Below, piece after piece: positions 32,249 to 42,964 of a stretch of 64,000 nucleotides of DNA; position 1 is the stretch's first letter; each line of letters begins with the position of its first letter. The translations under genes were made by a program, and so were the position numbers. Source of the stretch: an uncultured Verrucomicrobiota bacterium (GTDB lineage: Bacteria > Verrucomicrobiota > Verrucomicrobiia > Opitutales > Opitutaceae); assembly GCA_903960515.1 (NCBI GenBank), contig CAJCBL010000171.1:24762-88761 (forward strand), written 5' to 3'. The notes beneath the pieces are model-generated. The model did not search any database. It worked only from the letters and a program-made list of their open reading frames with translations, and was not told where the DNA came from.

Positions 32249-32956
32249 TCAGTGCTGACGGTCCAACCACGCGTCGATCGCCGCTAGGTGCAGCTCCATG
32301 CGGGCATCGACCTCGGAGGGCTCCGCCAGCCCGCAACGCCGGCAGTGTTCGGCCACCGCGCGGTCGAGATCGAGCAGCTCCGGCGGAGGATCTTCAGCGA
32401 GGTCCTCCCTCGCTTGGGCTTCAACCACGGCGGCGGAACTGCCGGATACTCCATCGGCGCCGGCCGGTGGCGCCGCGCACCACGAGTCGTAGAGCCGCTG
32501 CAAGACCGCGAGATAGCGATCCGCCGCCCTCGCAAAGTCCTCCACCTTCTGGTCTGCGAGATATGCGGCGATGGTGCCGTCGAGACCGAAGACGCCCGCA
32601 CTTCGAGGATCACCATCAAGCTTCGAATACTCCACCCGCCCGTCGGAGCGCACGTGCCGACCCAGCGGGTATACCCGGCAGACGAGCGGCCGGTCGGGAT
32701 GCACAGTGCAGCCCTCAGGGCCAAGAAATACACAGGCGCCATCAGCCCCCCTGCGCAGGTAGGGCTGTTCGTCCAGATACGCTTCGATGAAGGCAGTGGT
32801 ACCCATCCCTCGGTTGCGCGCCAGGCGCGCAATCTCGTACGGGTTCACCTGGATGAGCTTGTCGTGGCTACACCTACGACAGCGGTGGCAGGCGTACGAG
32901 AAGGCGGCGTCGAGCGGGCGGCGTACCGGGTCGGCGGGGAGCGAACGGCCGATCAT
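32249..32956 (-). CDS. YkgJ-family cysteine cluster protein
   Basis: FSYACHRCRRCSHDKLIQVNPYEIARLA ... CVFLGPEGCTVHPDRPLVCRVYPLG. Confidence 0.9.
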   Translation of the reverse strand: MIGRSLPADPVRRPLDAAFSYACHRCRRCSHDKLIQVNPYEIARLARNRGMGTTAFIEAYLDEQPYLRRGADGACVFLGPEGCTVHPDRPLVCRVYPLGRHVRSDGRVEYSKLDGDPRSAGVFGLDGTIAAYLADQKVEDFARAADRYLAVLQRLYDSWCAAPPAGADGVSGSSAAVVEAQAREDLAEDPPPELLDLDRAVAEHCRRCGLAEPSEVDARMELHLAAIDAWLDRQH

Positions 32957-33005
32957 GGCACCGGCCGAGTATCCATGGAACTTGCCTCGCTTTGCCCGGC
33001 TGACG

Positions 33006-33389
33006 TCATTGCGCCGGTGGGGCGGCGAACTTGATGTGGTCGGCGGCCATCTTTTCTTGGTCGGCCTTCACCGCCTCGCGCAGACTGGAGAGCTTGTGCT
33101 GGTTGGAGGCCAACTTGCTGGTTTCAGGAGTGAGCGAAGCCTCGAAATCCCGGAGCTTGATCTGGTCGGCTGCCAAAGTGGCCTTGTCGGCCTGGTCCAT
33201 TGAGCGGCGCTGCAATTGATTGCCGGCACCATGGCTGCACGATCCAGAGGCTGAACACTCGGCCGGGGCCGGCTTATCGGCGGCAAGCATCGCGGGGGTG
33301 AGGCTCACTCCGAGTGAACAACCGAGGGTGGCTAGCGCAGCGCCAAGGGCGCGCGAGCGAATTCCTGACGAACGTGTGGATTCGATCAT
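33006..33389 (-). CDS. small secreted hypothetical protein with coiled-coil-like repeats
   Basis: Signal-like N-terminus; LAADQIKLRDFEASL..KLASNQHKLSSLREAVKADQEKMAADHIKF. Confidence 0.5.
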   Translation of the reverse strand: MIESTRSSGIRSRALGAALATLGCSLGVSLTPAMLAADKPAPAECSASGSCSHGAGNQLQRRSMDQADKATLAADQIKLRDFEASLTPETSKLASNQHKLSSLREAVKADQEKMAADHIKFAAPPAQ

Positions 33390-33522
33390 AGGGATAATGG
33401 GGTGTGAGGTTTTTGGTCGGGTTCAGGCGCGAGAGCAAGGCACGAGCCCGCACAGTTCGGTGGATGCAGGCGCCCTCCTATTCGGTACGCCCAGCTATTA
33501 GTTGAGCGAGCCGGCCGGCAAA

Positions 33523-35211
33523 TCATCCCTGGCGGCGGCCGAGCCACGCCCGCCATCCCCCGAACGCCGTCACCTCCAAGGCGCCCTGCACCGCGAGCCC
33601 TTCACAAAGAAAACCCTGCACCCAGGAGCCATCTTCCAGTTCGATGCTGCCGATCCCAAGCGGTCCGGGTATCCCGGCGACGAAGCGCCCGTAGCCAGCC
33701 AGCGGTATTTCCCATACTTCGACAGCGATCGGCTCGCCACCCGCCGAGGCACGTACCAGCCCGGGCTTGGGCGGGGTGGTGCCGGGAAGTGCGTAGAGGC
33801 GGTAGGAGGAGGCGGTGCGTGTGGCCCGCACAAGCGTAGCGCCTAGTTGGATAAGCTGCCAGTTCAGCGGCAGCCCGCTCAGATGAGCGCCGCAAACGGC
33901 CAACTGCGTCATGGGACCTGGTGCGGGCAGGGCGCGCACCGGAGCAGCCTCGCCAAGGAACCTGGCCCCAAGCCGCAGCACGCGATCATCGCAGAAGGCA
34001 GGCGCCACAAGGGTGACTCCCCACGGCATCCTGTTTGGAAGAAAACCGGCGGGCACCGCGATGGCACACAGGTCGAGCAGGTTGAGGTAGTTGGTGTAGT
34101 ACCCGAGATTCGAGTTCAACCGGATCGGGTCCGCCTCGACCTCGGCCACCGTGTAGATTGTGCCCGCCGTGGGGGTGAGGAGCACATCCACCTCGGTCCA
34201 CACTGCTTCCGACTGCCGGCGCAGGGCGGCGAGCTTGTAGGCCGCCTCGAAGGTTCCGGTGGCGGTGAGTGTCCGGGCGGACTCGATGATCTTCCTGGTT
34301 ACAGGGTGCAGAGCCCCAGGCTTGCGCTCGATGAACTCGCGAATGGCGGCGTAGCGCTCCGCCACCCACGGCCCATCGTAGAGCAGGCGGGCTGCCGCCA
34401 GGAACGGTGCGAAGTCGACCTCCACGATCCGCGCCCCGAGCGAGCGCCAGCGATCCTTGGCCGCGGCAAAGAGACCGGCCGCCGCGGAGTCGCCAAAGAA
34501 CTCGAGCTGGTCGCAGCGAGGCACACCCACCCGGGGCGGCCACGCCTCGTCAACTAAGGGGGGGGCGGCGCAGCGGCTGTAAGGATCTTCCGGATCGAAG
34601 TTCGCGGCGACCGCGAGCACCCGGGCGGAAACCGCCACCGTGCGCGAGAAGATGGAGACGCAGTCCAGCGTGCGGCAGGCAGGGACCACCCCGCGTGTGC
34701 TCAGCAGGCCGCGGGTGGGCTTGAGGCCCACCAGATTGTTGAATGCGGCCGGCACGCGGCCCGAGCCGGCGGTGTCGGTGCCCAGGGCGAAGTCGCACAA
34801 ACCGGCGGCCACCGCCACCGCCGACCCCGAGCTGGACCCGCCCGGGATGAAGGCGGAGCCGTAGGGATTGGCGGGTACACCGTAGGGCGAACGCACGCCT
34901 ACCAGCCCGGTGGCGAACTGGTCGAGGTTGGTCTTCCCCAGGGCCACCGCGCCGGCATCGAGCAGGCGCTGGACCACGGGGGCGGAGCAGACCGGGCTGT
35001 ACGCATAGTCCGGGCACCCCGCCGTGGTGGGCAGCCCCTCCAGGTCGATGTTGTCCTTCACGGCGAAACAACGCCCGGCAAGCGGCGCCCCGGCGGCAAC
35101 CCCCTGGGCCCGCGCAAGCACCTCGGCCCGAGGAAAGCGCGAGATCCAGACCGGATCGGCACCGCGGGACTCGATCCGCTCCAGCGCCTCGTTGACAGTG
35201 AAAGTGGTCAT
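33523..35211 (-). CDS. atzF: allophanate hydrolase
   Basis: Amidase signature GSSSGSAVAVAAGLCDFALGTDTAGSGRVPAAFNNLVGLKPTRG plus allophanate hydrolase C-terminal domain; next to carboxylase. Confidence 0.95.
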   Translation of the reverse strand: MTTFTVNEALERIESRGADPVWISRFPRAEVLARAQGVAAGAPLAGRCFAVKDNIDLEGLPTTAGCPDYAYSPVCSAPVVQRLLDAGAVALGKTNLDQFATGLVGVRSPYGVPANPYGSAFIPGGSSSGSAVAVAAGLCDFALGTDTAGSGRVPAAFNNLVGLKPTRGLLSTRGVVPACRTLDCVSIFSRTVAVSARVLAVAANFDPEDPYSRCAAPPLVDEAWPPRVGVPRCDQLEFFGDSAAAGLFAAAKDRWRSLGARIVEVDFAPFLAAARLLYDGPWVAERYAAIREFIERKPGALHPVTRKIIESARTLTATGTFEAAYKLAALRRQSEAVWTEVDVLLTPTAGTIYTVAEVEADPIRLNSNLGYYTNYLNLLDLCAIAVPAGFLPNRMPWGVTLVAPAFCDDRVLRLGARFLGEAAPVRALPAPGPMTQLAVCGAHLSGLPLNWQLIQLGATLVRATRTASSYRLYALPGTTPPKPGLVRASAGGEPIAVEVWEIPLAGYGRFVAGIPGPLGIGSIELEDGSWVQGFLCEGLAVQGALEVTAFGGWRAWLGRRQG

Positions 35212-38200
35212 GTATCGTGTTTTATGATCACCAGCGGGTCGCCGGCCTGTACGGGTTTCCCCTCGGTGCAGAGCACCTGGGTGACCTCACCGGCGCACGC
35301 CGGCAGGACCGAAATCTCCATCTTCATCGATTCGAGCACGACCAGTGCGTCGTCCGGGGTCACGCGCTGGCCCGCGCGTACGTTGATTTTCCAGACATTG
35401 CCCGGCACCTGAGCGAGCACAGCGCTGTGGCCCGGAGGCAAGGCGGCGTGCTCGGTCGCCCCGACGGAGGCCTCGCTCTCGGCGGAGAAATTGAGCTGCC
35501 CGGACACCTCCCAGCGGTGGCGCTCCTCCTCGAAGGAACTCTGCTGCCTGGCCTTGAACTCCCCGATGGAGGCGGCGTTGCCCGCCAGAAACTTGCGGTA
35601 GTCGCGCAGCCGGAACGTATCCTCCTCGATACGCAGCTTGTAACGGCCGAGCGGGAAGTCCTCGCGGAACTTGAGCAGCTCCTTCGGGCCCACCTCGTGG
35701 AAGCGGATCTGGTCGAAGAAGCGCAACAGCCACGGCTTGCCGCCTGTGAAATCGGAGGTTTGCCGCCAGCGGTTCCACATCTGCACGGTGCGCCCGATGA
35801 ACTGGTATCCGCCTGGGCCTTCCATCCCGTACACGCACATGTAGGCCCCGCCGATGCCCACGGCGTTTTCCGGCGTCCAGGTGCGGGCGGGGTTGTACTT
35901 TGTGGTTACAAGCCGGTGTCGAGGGTCGACCGGGGTGGCCACGGGGGCTCCGAGGTAGACATCGCCCAGCCCGAGCACCAGATAGCTCGCATCGAAGGCG
36001 ATGCGTTTCACCTCGTCGACCGATGCCAGACCATTGATACGGCGGATAAACTCGATGTTGCTCGGGCACCACGGGGCATCGCGGCGCACGGTCTGCATGT
36101 ATTTGCGGATGGCGAGCAGCGTGGACTCGTCCTCCCAGGAGAGCGGCAGGTGCACGATGCGCGTGGGCACCTCCATGGCATCGAGCGAGGGCAGGTGCAC
36201 CTCGGCGTCGAGCAGGGTCTCCATGAGCCGCTCAAGCGGCAGCAGGCGGCTGTCGAAATGCACCTGCAGGGAACGGATACCGGGGGTGAGGTCGAGCAGG
36301 CCGGGGGTGTGGCTGTCGCGCAGCCATTCCATGAGGGCGTGGACACGGAAACGCAGCTCCAGGTCGAGCACCTGCACGCCGTATTCGACCAGGAGGTATT
36401 TGTCGCCGGAACGCCGATAGCAGACGCCGGGCAGCTCCCCTCTGGGCGGGATGGTGTGCAGCACAGCCGGTTCCACCGGGCCCCGCGACGCTGGGGCCGC
36501 TGTACGGACCCGGTGCGCACGCGCCGGGGCAAGGGTTTCGATCGCCGCCTCCATCGCTGCCTCGCGGAGGCGAGCCTCGGCGGCGCTTACAGGGAGGAAG
36601 CGAACCTTGTCGCCGGGGCGCAATTGCCCGGCCTTCCAGAGGTCGGCGGCAATGATCGCCGCTGGGCACACGAACCCGCCGCAGCTCGGGCCGTCGGGCC
36701 CGAGGATGATCGGCATGTCGCCGGTGAAATCGATGGCGCCCACGGCATAGGCGTTGTCGTGAATGTTCGACGGATGCAGTCCGGCCTCGCCGCCGTCCTT
36801 GCGCGCCCAGCGCGGCTTGGGGCCGATGAGGCGAACGCCGGTACGCGCGGAGTTGAAATGCACCTCGTACGGGGAGGAGAACAGGTCCGCGATGTCCTGC
36901 TCGGCGAAGAAATCGGGCGCGCCATGCGGTCCGTACAGCACGGCGATCTCCCATTCTCGGGTGTATTCGGGCACTAGCGCCGCAGGAAGGCGTAGAAGCC
37001 CGGTGTCCTCGGCGTCGCCAAACACTGGACCCGGATTGACGCGCAGCACGTCGCCGGCACGCAGCGCCCTGCCCGCGTGGCCGCCGAAGAGGCCGAGGGT
37101 GAAGGTGCTCTTGCTGCCCAAATAGTCGGGGACATCGAAACCGTGGCGGATCGCCAGATACGCCCGCATGCCGGCGCCGGCGAGCGCGCCGAGGCGCAGT
37201 ACCTGGCCCTGGCGCACACGGAAGGAGCGCCAGAACTGCACGGGCTTGCCGTCGAGGGTGGCGGCGGTGCTCGCACCCGCCAAGGCCACCACCGCCGGGG
37301 TGTTGAAGCGCAGCGAGGGGCCCGTGAGCGTGATCTCGAGGCCCGCCGCGGACGGCGGATTGCCCACCAGGCGATTGGCGAAGCGGAAGGCCCGAGTATC
37401 CATCGGTCCGGACGGCGGCACGCCGACGTCCCAGTGCCCAAGGCGCCCCGGGTAATCCTGCACCGTGGTTTGCGTGCCGCCCTCAAGCACCTCTACGGTC
37501 GGGGCGGAATAGGGAAGGCGCTCGAGGTAGCGTGTCGTAACCTTTCCCGCACGAAAGCCGGGGGAGGCCAGGATCTGGCGCAGGTAGAGCAGATTGGTTT
37601 CCAGCCCGGCAACGCGGGTTTCGGACAACCCCTGCTCGAGCCGGGCGAGGGCCTCGGGGCGATCCGCTCCGCGTGCGATGAGCTTGGCCAGCATCGGGTC
37701 GTAATAGGGGCTCACCTCCGTGCCGCGCTCCACCCACGTCTCGTTGCGCAAGCTGCGCGGCACTACGAATTCCGTGAGCACTCCCGTGGCGGGCTGGAAA
37801 TTCTTCGCAGGGTCCTCGGAGTAGAGGCGCACCTGTATGGCGGCCCCGGAGCAGCGGCGCACAAAACCCGTGAGGTCGAGCTCGCCGGCGGCCTGCCTCA
37901 CCATCCACTCCACCAGGTCGATGCCGGTGACCTCCTCGGTTACGCCGTGCTCGACCTGAAGGCGCGTATTCACCTCCAGGAAATAGAACTCGTCCGTGGC
38001 GTCGTCGTAGACGAACTCCACGGTGCCGGCCGACTCGTAGCCGGCGGCGCTGCCCAGCCGCTCCGCACAGGCGAGCAGGCGCTCGCGGAGCGCGGAGGGG
38101 AGATTGGGGGCAGGCGTCTCCTCGATGATCTTCTGGTTGCGGCGCTGGATGGAGCACTCGCGTTCCCCGAGGGCGACCACGCGGCCACGGCCGTCGCCAA

Positions 38201-38837
38201 AGATCTGCACCTCGATGTGGCGCGCCCGTTCCACGTACTTCTCAAGGAAGAGCCCGCTGTCCTTGAAATTGCTGCGACTAAGGCGGTCCACCCGGGCGAA
38301 GGCCGGCTCGAGCTCCCCGGCATTCCAGCACAGCTGCATGCCTATGCCGCCGCCGCCAGCGGTGCTCTTGATCATGACCGGATAGCCGATACGAGTCGCC
38401 TCGCCCAGGGCGGCGGCCACATCGGGCAACAGCCCGGTGCCCGGAAGCAGCGGCAAACCCTCAGCCTCGGCGATTGCGCGGGCGGTGTGCTTGAGCCCAA
38501 ACTGGCGCATCTGCCCAGGCTTTGGCCCGATAAAGACAATACCGGCCTCCGCGCAGGCCTCGGCGAAGCCGGGGTTCTCGGAGAGAAAACCGTATCCAGG
38601 ATGGATCGCCTGCGCACCGGTGCGCTTCGCCGCCTCAAGAATCTTGTCGGTGACCAGATAACTCTGCGCCGCGGGGGCGGCACCGATGAGCACAGCCTCG
38701 TCGGCCTGCGCGACATGAAGCGAGCCGACATCTGCTTCGGAATAGACCGCGACCGACTTGATGCCCATTTGCCGCAGGGTGCGGATGATGCGGCAGGCGA
38801 TGGCACCGCGGTTGGCGATGAGGACCTTGGAAAACAT
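35208..38837 (-). CDS. urea carboxylase-family biotin enzyme (urea or guanidine carboxylase)
   Basis: Biotin carboxylase N-terminus (FSKVLIANRGAIACRIIRTLRQMG), KipI/KipA-like domains, C-terminal biotinyl motif VVLESMKMEISV. Confidence 0.95.
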   Translation of the reverse strand: MFSKVLIANRGAIACRIIRTLRQMGIKSVAVYSEADVGSLHVAQADEAVLIGAAPAAQSYLVTDKILEAAKRTGAQAIHPGYGFLSENPGFAEACAEAGIVFIGPKPGQMRQFGLKHTARAIAEAEGLPLLPGTGLLPDVAAALGEATRIGYPVMIKSTAGGGGIGMQLCWNAGELEPAFARVDRLSRSNFKDSGLFLEKYVERARHIEVQIFGDGRGRVVALGERECSIQRRNQKIIEETPAPNLPSALRERLLACAERLGSAAGYESAGTVEFVYDDATDEFYFLEVNTRLQVEHGVTEEVTGIDLVEWMVRQAAGELDLTGFVRRCSGAAIQVRLYSEDPAKNFQPATGVLTEFVVPRSLRNETWVERGTEVSPYYDPMLAKLIARGADRPEALARLEQGLSETRVAGLETNLLYLRQILASPGFRAGKVTTRYLERLPYSAPTVEVLEGGTQTTVQDYPGRLGHWDVGVPPSGPMDTRAFRFANRLVGNPPSAAGLEITLTGPSLRFNTPAVVALAGASTAATLDGKPVQFWRSFRVRQGQVLRLGALAGAGMRAYLAIRHGFDVPDYLGSKSTFTLGLFGGHAGRALRAGDVLRVNPGPVFGDAEDTGLLRLPAALVPEYTREWEIAVLYGPHGAPDFFAEQDIADLFSSPYEVHFNSARTGVRLIGPKPRWARKDGGEAGLHPSNIHDNAYAVGAIDFTGDMPIILGPDGPSCGGFVCPAAIIAADLWKAGQLRPGDKVRFLPVSAAEARLREAAMEAAIETLAPARAHRVRTAAPASRGPVEPAVLHTIPPRGELPGVCYRRSGDKYLLVEYGVQVLDLELRFRVHALMEWLRDSHTPGLLDLTPGIRSLQVHFDSRLLPLERLMETLLDAEVHLPSLDAMEVPTRIVHLPLSWEDESTLLAIRKYMQTVRRDAPWCPSNIEFIRRINGLASVDEVKRIAFDASYLVLGLGDVYLGAPVATPVDPRHRLVTTKYNPARTWTPENAVGIGGAYMCVYGMEGPGGYQFIGRTVQMWNRWRQTSDFTGGKPWLLRFFDQIRFHEVGPKELLKFREDFPLGRYKLRIEEDTFRLRDYRKFLAGNAASIGEFKARQQSSFEEERHRWEVSGQLNFSAESEASVGATEHAALPPGHSAVLAQVPGNVWKINVRAGQRVTPDDALVVLESMKMEISVLPACAGEVTQVLCTEGKPVQAGDPLVIIKHDT

Positions 38838-38919
38838 GGGGGGAACGGAGGTGAAGTGGGAGTTCAGGGATCGGTGGGCAGCGGGAGTGCGCAGCTCCAG
38901 TTGTCACCAAGGCGAGGTG

Positions 38920-39591
38920 TCACGGGCTCCAGACCAGCACTTCAATCGGGGTCGGGTTGTAGGCGTTGCAGGGGTTGTTGAGCTGCGGGCAGTTCGAGAT
39001 CAGGCAGATCACATCTCGCTCGGCCCGCAGTTCCACGTAGCGGCCAGGGCCGGACACACCATCCTCGAAGGTGAGCCTCCCGTCCGGAGTCACCGGGACG
39101 TTCATGAAGAAGTTGATATTGCAGGTGATGTCGCGCTTGCCGAAGTCGAACCGCCCGTGGTGGCCGCAGTCGCAGGCGGCGATCTCCTGCGCGCCGCGGA
39201 TGAAGCTGTCGCGGCAGGCGTGCATGTGCTCCTTCCCGTGGGCATAGCGCATCGTATTGCTCTCCCTCGAACAGGCGCCGCCCAGGGTGTCGTGCCGGCC
39301 GCATGTGTCGGCCACGATGGTGAGCAACTCGTCGCCTTCGCTGGAGATGAGGCGGGTACCCGTGGTGAGGTAGAGCGCGCCCTGGTGGCGGATGGTATCG
39401 GAGGCGCTGTAGCGGTTGGCCGGGTCGTGGGCGTCGTAGAACAGGGTATCCGCGGCCTGGTTTCCCTCGAGGTCGACAATGCGCAGGATCTGGCCGCTGC
39501 TGATCCGGCGGGACCAGTGGTCGCCGGCCAGGACGGTCTTGCGGTAGATGGCGGCCGCAGCGGGTAGTGGACTTTCAGTGAGGGTGGACAT
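38920..39591 (-). CDS. urea carboxylase-associated DUF1989 protein (UAAP1/CgdB-like)
   Basis: DUF1989-type sequence: [32 protein letters not shown], adjacent to carboxylase. Confidence 0.9.
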   Translation of the reverse strand: MSTLTESPLPAAAAIYRKTVLAGDHWSRRISSGQILRIVDLEGNQAADTLFYDAHDPANRYSASDTIRHQGALYLTTGTRLISSEGDELLTIVADTCGRHDTLGGACSRESNTMRYAHGKEHMHACRDSFIRGAQEIAACDCGHHGRFDFGKRDITCNINFFMNVPVTPDGRLTFEDGVSGPGRYVELRAERDVICLISNCPQLNNPCNAYNPTPIEVLVWSP

Positions 39592-39596
39592 GGCGT

Positions 39597-40322
39597 TCAG
39601 GCGCGCAGGGCGCAGTAGTCCTCGGTGTTGCGGAAGGCGCGGAGGTTCTCCGGGCGGGAGTTGCGGCAGGGGTCGGCTTCCGGCACGGGGCCGGCCGAAG
39701 GGAAGACTTCGAGCTGCACCTGGCGGGGGTGATAGTCGGTGTCGGGATCGAGTGGATGCTGGCAGGTGTTGAGCACGACCAGCGTGTCCATTTCAAAGCG
39801 CAGCTCGATGGTGCCGCCCGCCTGCGAATGGCCCGGCACGAAGGTGAGTCGCCCGGCTTCGTCGGCCACGACCTTGCTGAAGAGGTTGAGGTTTGGAACC
39901 AGGTCGCGTTTGCCCAGGCCCCATTTGGCCAGCTCGATGAGAAAGCAGTCGTGCGCATTGCGGTGGAAGGCGTTGCGGGCGGTCTGGTAATCCTTCGGGC
40001 CGTACTTTTGGGAAACCAGCTTGGAGTCCGAGCAGCCGCAGACGGTGTCGTGCCAGCCGGCGGAGTCGGAGAGGATCGAGGCGAGGATCCGCCCCATGTC
40101 GGAGTGCAAGCAGTACGGGGCCCGCAGGTGGAAGATGTGCTGGCCCTTGAGCGTATCGGGCAGGTTGTAGCGCTCCACGGGGAGGTCGGCGTTGTAGAGG
40201 AGCATGCCCACGTTGGCTCCCCCCTCGAGATCGGTGAGCTTGAGGGTCTTGCCGCGGGAAACCACGCCCGACCACATTCCGGCGTGGGTAAGCGTCTTGG
40301 TGAAGAGAGGCGGAGGGGTCAT
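39597..40322 (-). CDS. urea carboxylase-associated DUF1989 protein (UAAP2/CgdA-like)
   Basis: [49 protein letters not shown]. Confidence 0.9.
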   Translation of the reverse strand: MTPPPLFTKTLTHAGMWSGVVSRGKTLKLTDLEGGANVGMLLYNADLPVERYNLPDTLKGQHIFHLRAPYCLHSDMGRILASILSDSAGWHDTVCGCSDSKLVSQKYGPKDYQTARNAFHRNAHDCFLIELAKWGLGKRDLVPNLNLFSKVVADEAGRLTFVPGHSQAGGTIELRFEMDTLVVLNTCQHPLDPDTDYHPRQVQLEVFPSAGPVPEADPCRNSRPENLRAFRNTEDYCALRA

Positions 40323-40409
40323 CGGTTCGGGCGGTGTTACGAATTGTTCGATGGGTGTTACTGCAGGGCCTGTGCCGAGGCCGGCCGGTGGGCGAAAATT
40401 GGCGACCGC

Positions 40410-40937
40410 CTACTTGAGCGGTGGGATCGCGGCCGAGGTGAAGCTGAGGCGCCCGCTTTTCACCCCTTTGCAGGAGGCCAGTTCATTGGTGAGGCTCCGC
40501 AGCTCGCAGGCCGGTCCTTGAACGAGCAGCACCTCGAGGTAGTTGCGGTGCTCAAGGTGCACGTGCATCGAGGAGACGATGAGCAGGTAGTAGCGGTGCT
40601 GGATCTCGGCGAGCGTGGCCTGGAGATCGCGTTTCCGATAGTCGTATACGAGGCTGATCGTACCGGCTACAGCCCCCTCGCCCACCTCGCCGGCGAACTC
40701 GACGAGTCCATCGTGCGCGAGTGCGGCGATCGCCTGCGAGCGGCTCCGGAAGCCGCGGCGCTCCACCATGGTATCTAGTTCCTCAAGCAGCCCCTCGGGC
40801 AAACACACGCTGAAGCGGGCCACCTTGCCCCGGCGCCGCGGCGAACCGGTGGCTGCGGGTTGGGCAAAAGGCGCGCCCCCGCCCTCCCCTGGGGGCGAAA
40901 CGGGCTGGGCCGGCGGGGCCTGTATGATCTCATTCAT
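40410..40937 (-). CDS. NikR-like ribbon-helix-helix/ACT transcriptional regulator
   Basis: ARFSVCLPEGLLEELDTMVERRGFRSRSQAIAALA ... QHRYYLLIVSSMHVHLEHRNYLEVLLVQG. Confidence 0.88.
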   Translation of the reverse strand: MNEIIQAPPAQPVSPPGEGGGAPFAQPAATGSPRRRGKVARFSVCLPEGLLEELDTMVERRGFRSRSQAIAALAHDGLVEFAGEVGEGAVAGTISLVYDYRKRDLQATLAEIQHRYYLLIVSSMHVHLEHRNYLEVLLVQGPACELRSLTNELASCKGVKSGRLSFTSAAIPPLK

Positions 40938-40940
40938 GGC

Positions 40941-41855
40941 CTATTCAACGTCGTCGCCCACCTGGGTGAGGCGGATGATCGGCAGTTTCTCAATCTCGCC
41001 GGCAGCCACTTCGTGCTTGGGATGGATCAACTCGTCGAGCCGGCGGCGGGTGGACAGGAACTCCGGCGAGTTGACCTGGCCGAGGTTGCGGGGCCGGGGC
41101 ACGGGCACCTCGACGACCTCCTGCACCTCCCCCGGGTTTGCCTTGAGCACAAGGATACGGTCGGCGAGCAGTATCGCCTCATCGAGGTCGTGGGTGATGA
41201 AAAGGATGGTGACATCGACATTGCGCCAGATCTCCAACAAGTGGGTCTGCATCTGCGCGCGGGTCTGGGCGTCGAGGGCGCCGAACGGCTCGTCCATGAG
41301 CAGCACACGCGGGTTCGCGGCGAGTGCGCGTGCGATGGCGGTGCGCTGTTTCATGCCGCCGGAGAGCTGCACCGGATAGGAATCCTTGAAACGCTTGAGG
41401 CCCACCAGATCGATCCACTGCAAGGCCTCGCGCTCGGCCTGGCCGCGCTCCATGCCCTGCATCTCGAGGCCGAACATCACATTGCGGGTGACCGTGAGCC
41501 AGGGGAAGAGGGTGTATCCTTGAAACACCATGCCGCGATCCGGGCCGGGGCCGTGCACCTCATGGCCGTCGAGAAGCATCCTGCCCGAGGTGGGGTGATC
41601 GAGGCCGGCGACCATGCGAATGAGCGTGGACTTGCCGCAGCCGGAGGGGCCTATGACACACACGAACTCGCGCCGGTGGACCTGGAAGGAGATGTCGCGC
41701 AAGGCGGTGATCAGGCCGTGTTCACCGGTGAAGCTCTTGCCGAGGCGCTCCACCTCAAGCACGACGGGCCGCTCATGGAGCTTGCGGAAGCGCTCCGCCA
41801 CTGCGGGCGATTGCTCGCGGTAATCGGGCAGGACGGCTTCGGGGGGCGGTGTCAT
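40941..41855 (-). CDS. NitT/TauT-type ABC transporter ATP-binding protein
   Basis: [59 protein letters not shown]. Confidence 0.93.
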   Translation of the reverse strand: MTPPPEAVLPDYREQSPAVAERFRKLHERPVVLEVERLGKSFTGEHGLITALRDISFQVHRREFVCVIGPSGCGKSTLIRMVAGLDHPTSGRMLLDGHEVHGPGPDRGMVFQGYTLFPWLTVTRNVMFGLEMQGMERGQAEREALQWIDLVGLKRFKDSYPVQLSGGMKQRTAIARALAANPRVLLMDEPFGALDAQTRAQMQTHLLEIWRNVDVTILFITHDLDEAILLADRILVLKANPGEVQEVVEVPVPRPRNLGQVNSPEFLSTRRRLDELIHPKHEVAAGEIEKLPIIRLTQVGDDVE

Positions 41856-42898
41856 AGCGTTTCCTCAACGACAACCTTGGGCGGGAAGAACGGAACATCC
41901 CGCCCCGCGCAACAACGCTTCCAGAACTCCCGCAGACGGCTGGGGCGGGGATTCTTCCAGGGGAACATGCGCGCGCCCAGGAAGGCCAGCACCTGGTCGG
42001 TAGCCAGACCGAGCACACCGATGATCACGATGGCCGCATAGACGTTGTCGAAGTTGCGATACTTCGCCTGCTGGTTGATGAAGAACGTGATCCCAGAACT
42101 CACCCCGACGACCTCGGCGACGATGAGGTAGGTCCACGCCCAGCCCAGAAGGATACGCATGTCGTTGTAGAGATCGGGCAGGCTGGCGGGTACCAGCACC
42201 CGAAGCACAAGCTGACGCGGGCGGGCGCCGAGGGTCTGGGCGGCCTCCACCAGGCCCAGCTCCGTCTTCCTCACCGTATTGGCAACCACGAGCACCTGCT
42301 GGAAGACGGTGCCGATCACGATTATGGCGATCTTCGGTTCCTGGCGGATTCCGAATACCGCCACCATCAGAGCGCCGAAGGCCGGTGCGGGCATATAGCG
42401 CACAAAGTCCACAAAGGGCTCGGTGACCCTCGCAGTTGAGGTTAGCGCTCCGCACAGGATTCCCAGCGGCACCCCTATGGCCGAGGATATCAGGAAGCCC
42501 CAGAAGATGGTCTGGATACTCATCCACAGGCTCTCGTGGAGCCAGAGGTCGCCGCGGAGCACGGGCGGGGAGTGGAATGCGGTGTAGAGCGCCCGAGCCA
42601 CCGCGTGGGGGGGCGGCAGGTAGATTGGATTGGCGCGGCTGCCGGTGGGCTCATGGCCGCCGGCAGCGCGCACCCGCAACACCTCCTGGGCGAAGGCGTC
42701 GCGATCAATGAGCTGCCCCCTACTCAGCCAGGCAACCGCGCCCCCATCCTCCACCCGCACCATCGGGTGCCAGAGGAAGGGCACGTAACTAACCAAGCAC
42801 CACGCGGCGAGCGGCAGCAGGAAGGCCAGCACGCCCAACCAAGCCCGCCTACGCGGGTCCAGGGGGCGCAGAACGGCAGTCCAGGGGTCTCGTCGCAT
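41852..42898 (-). CDS. ABC transporter permease
   Basis: SsuC/TauC-like: [42 protein letters not shown]. Confidence 0.92.
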   Translation of the reverse strand: MRRDPWTAVLRPLDPRRRAWLGVLAFLLPLAAWCLVSYVPFLWHPMVRVEDGGAVAWLSRGQLIDRDAFAQEVLRVRAAGGHEPTGSRANPIYLPPPHAVARALYTAFHSPPVLRGDLWLHESLWMSIQTIFWGFLISSAIGVPLGILCGALTSTARVTEPFVDFVRYMPAPAFGALMVAVFGIRQEPKIAIIVIGTVFQQVLVVANTVRKTELGLVEAAQTLGARPRQLVLRVLVPASLPDLYNDMRILLGWAWTYLIVAEVVGVSSGITFFINQQAKYRNFDNVYAAIVIIGVLGLATDQVLAFLGARMFPWKNPRPSRLREFWKRCCAGRDVPFFPPKVVVEETL

Positions 42899-42964
42899 GA
42901 GGTGGAGTGCAGGCGGCCGTGTGCAGCGGCCGCCTGTCGGGTGGATGGTTGCGAAGGCGATACG

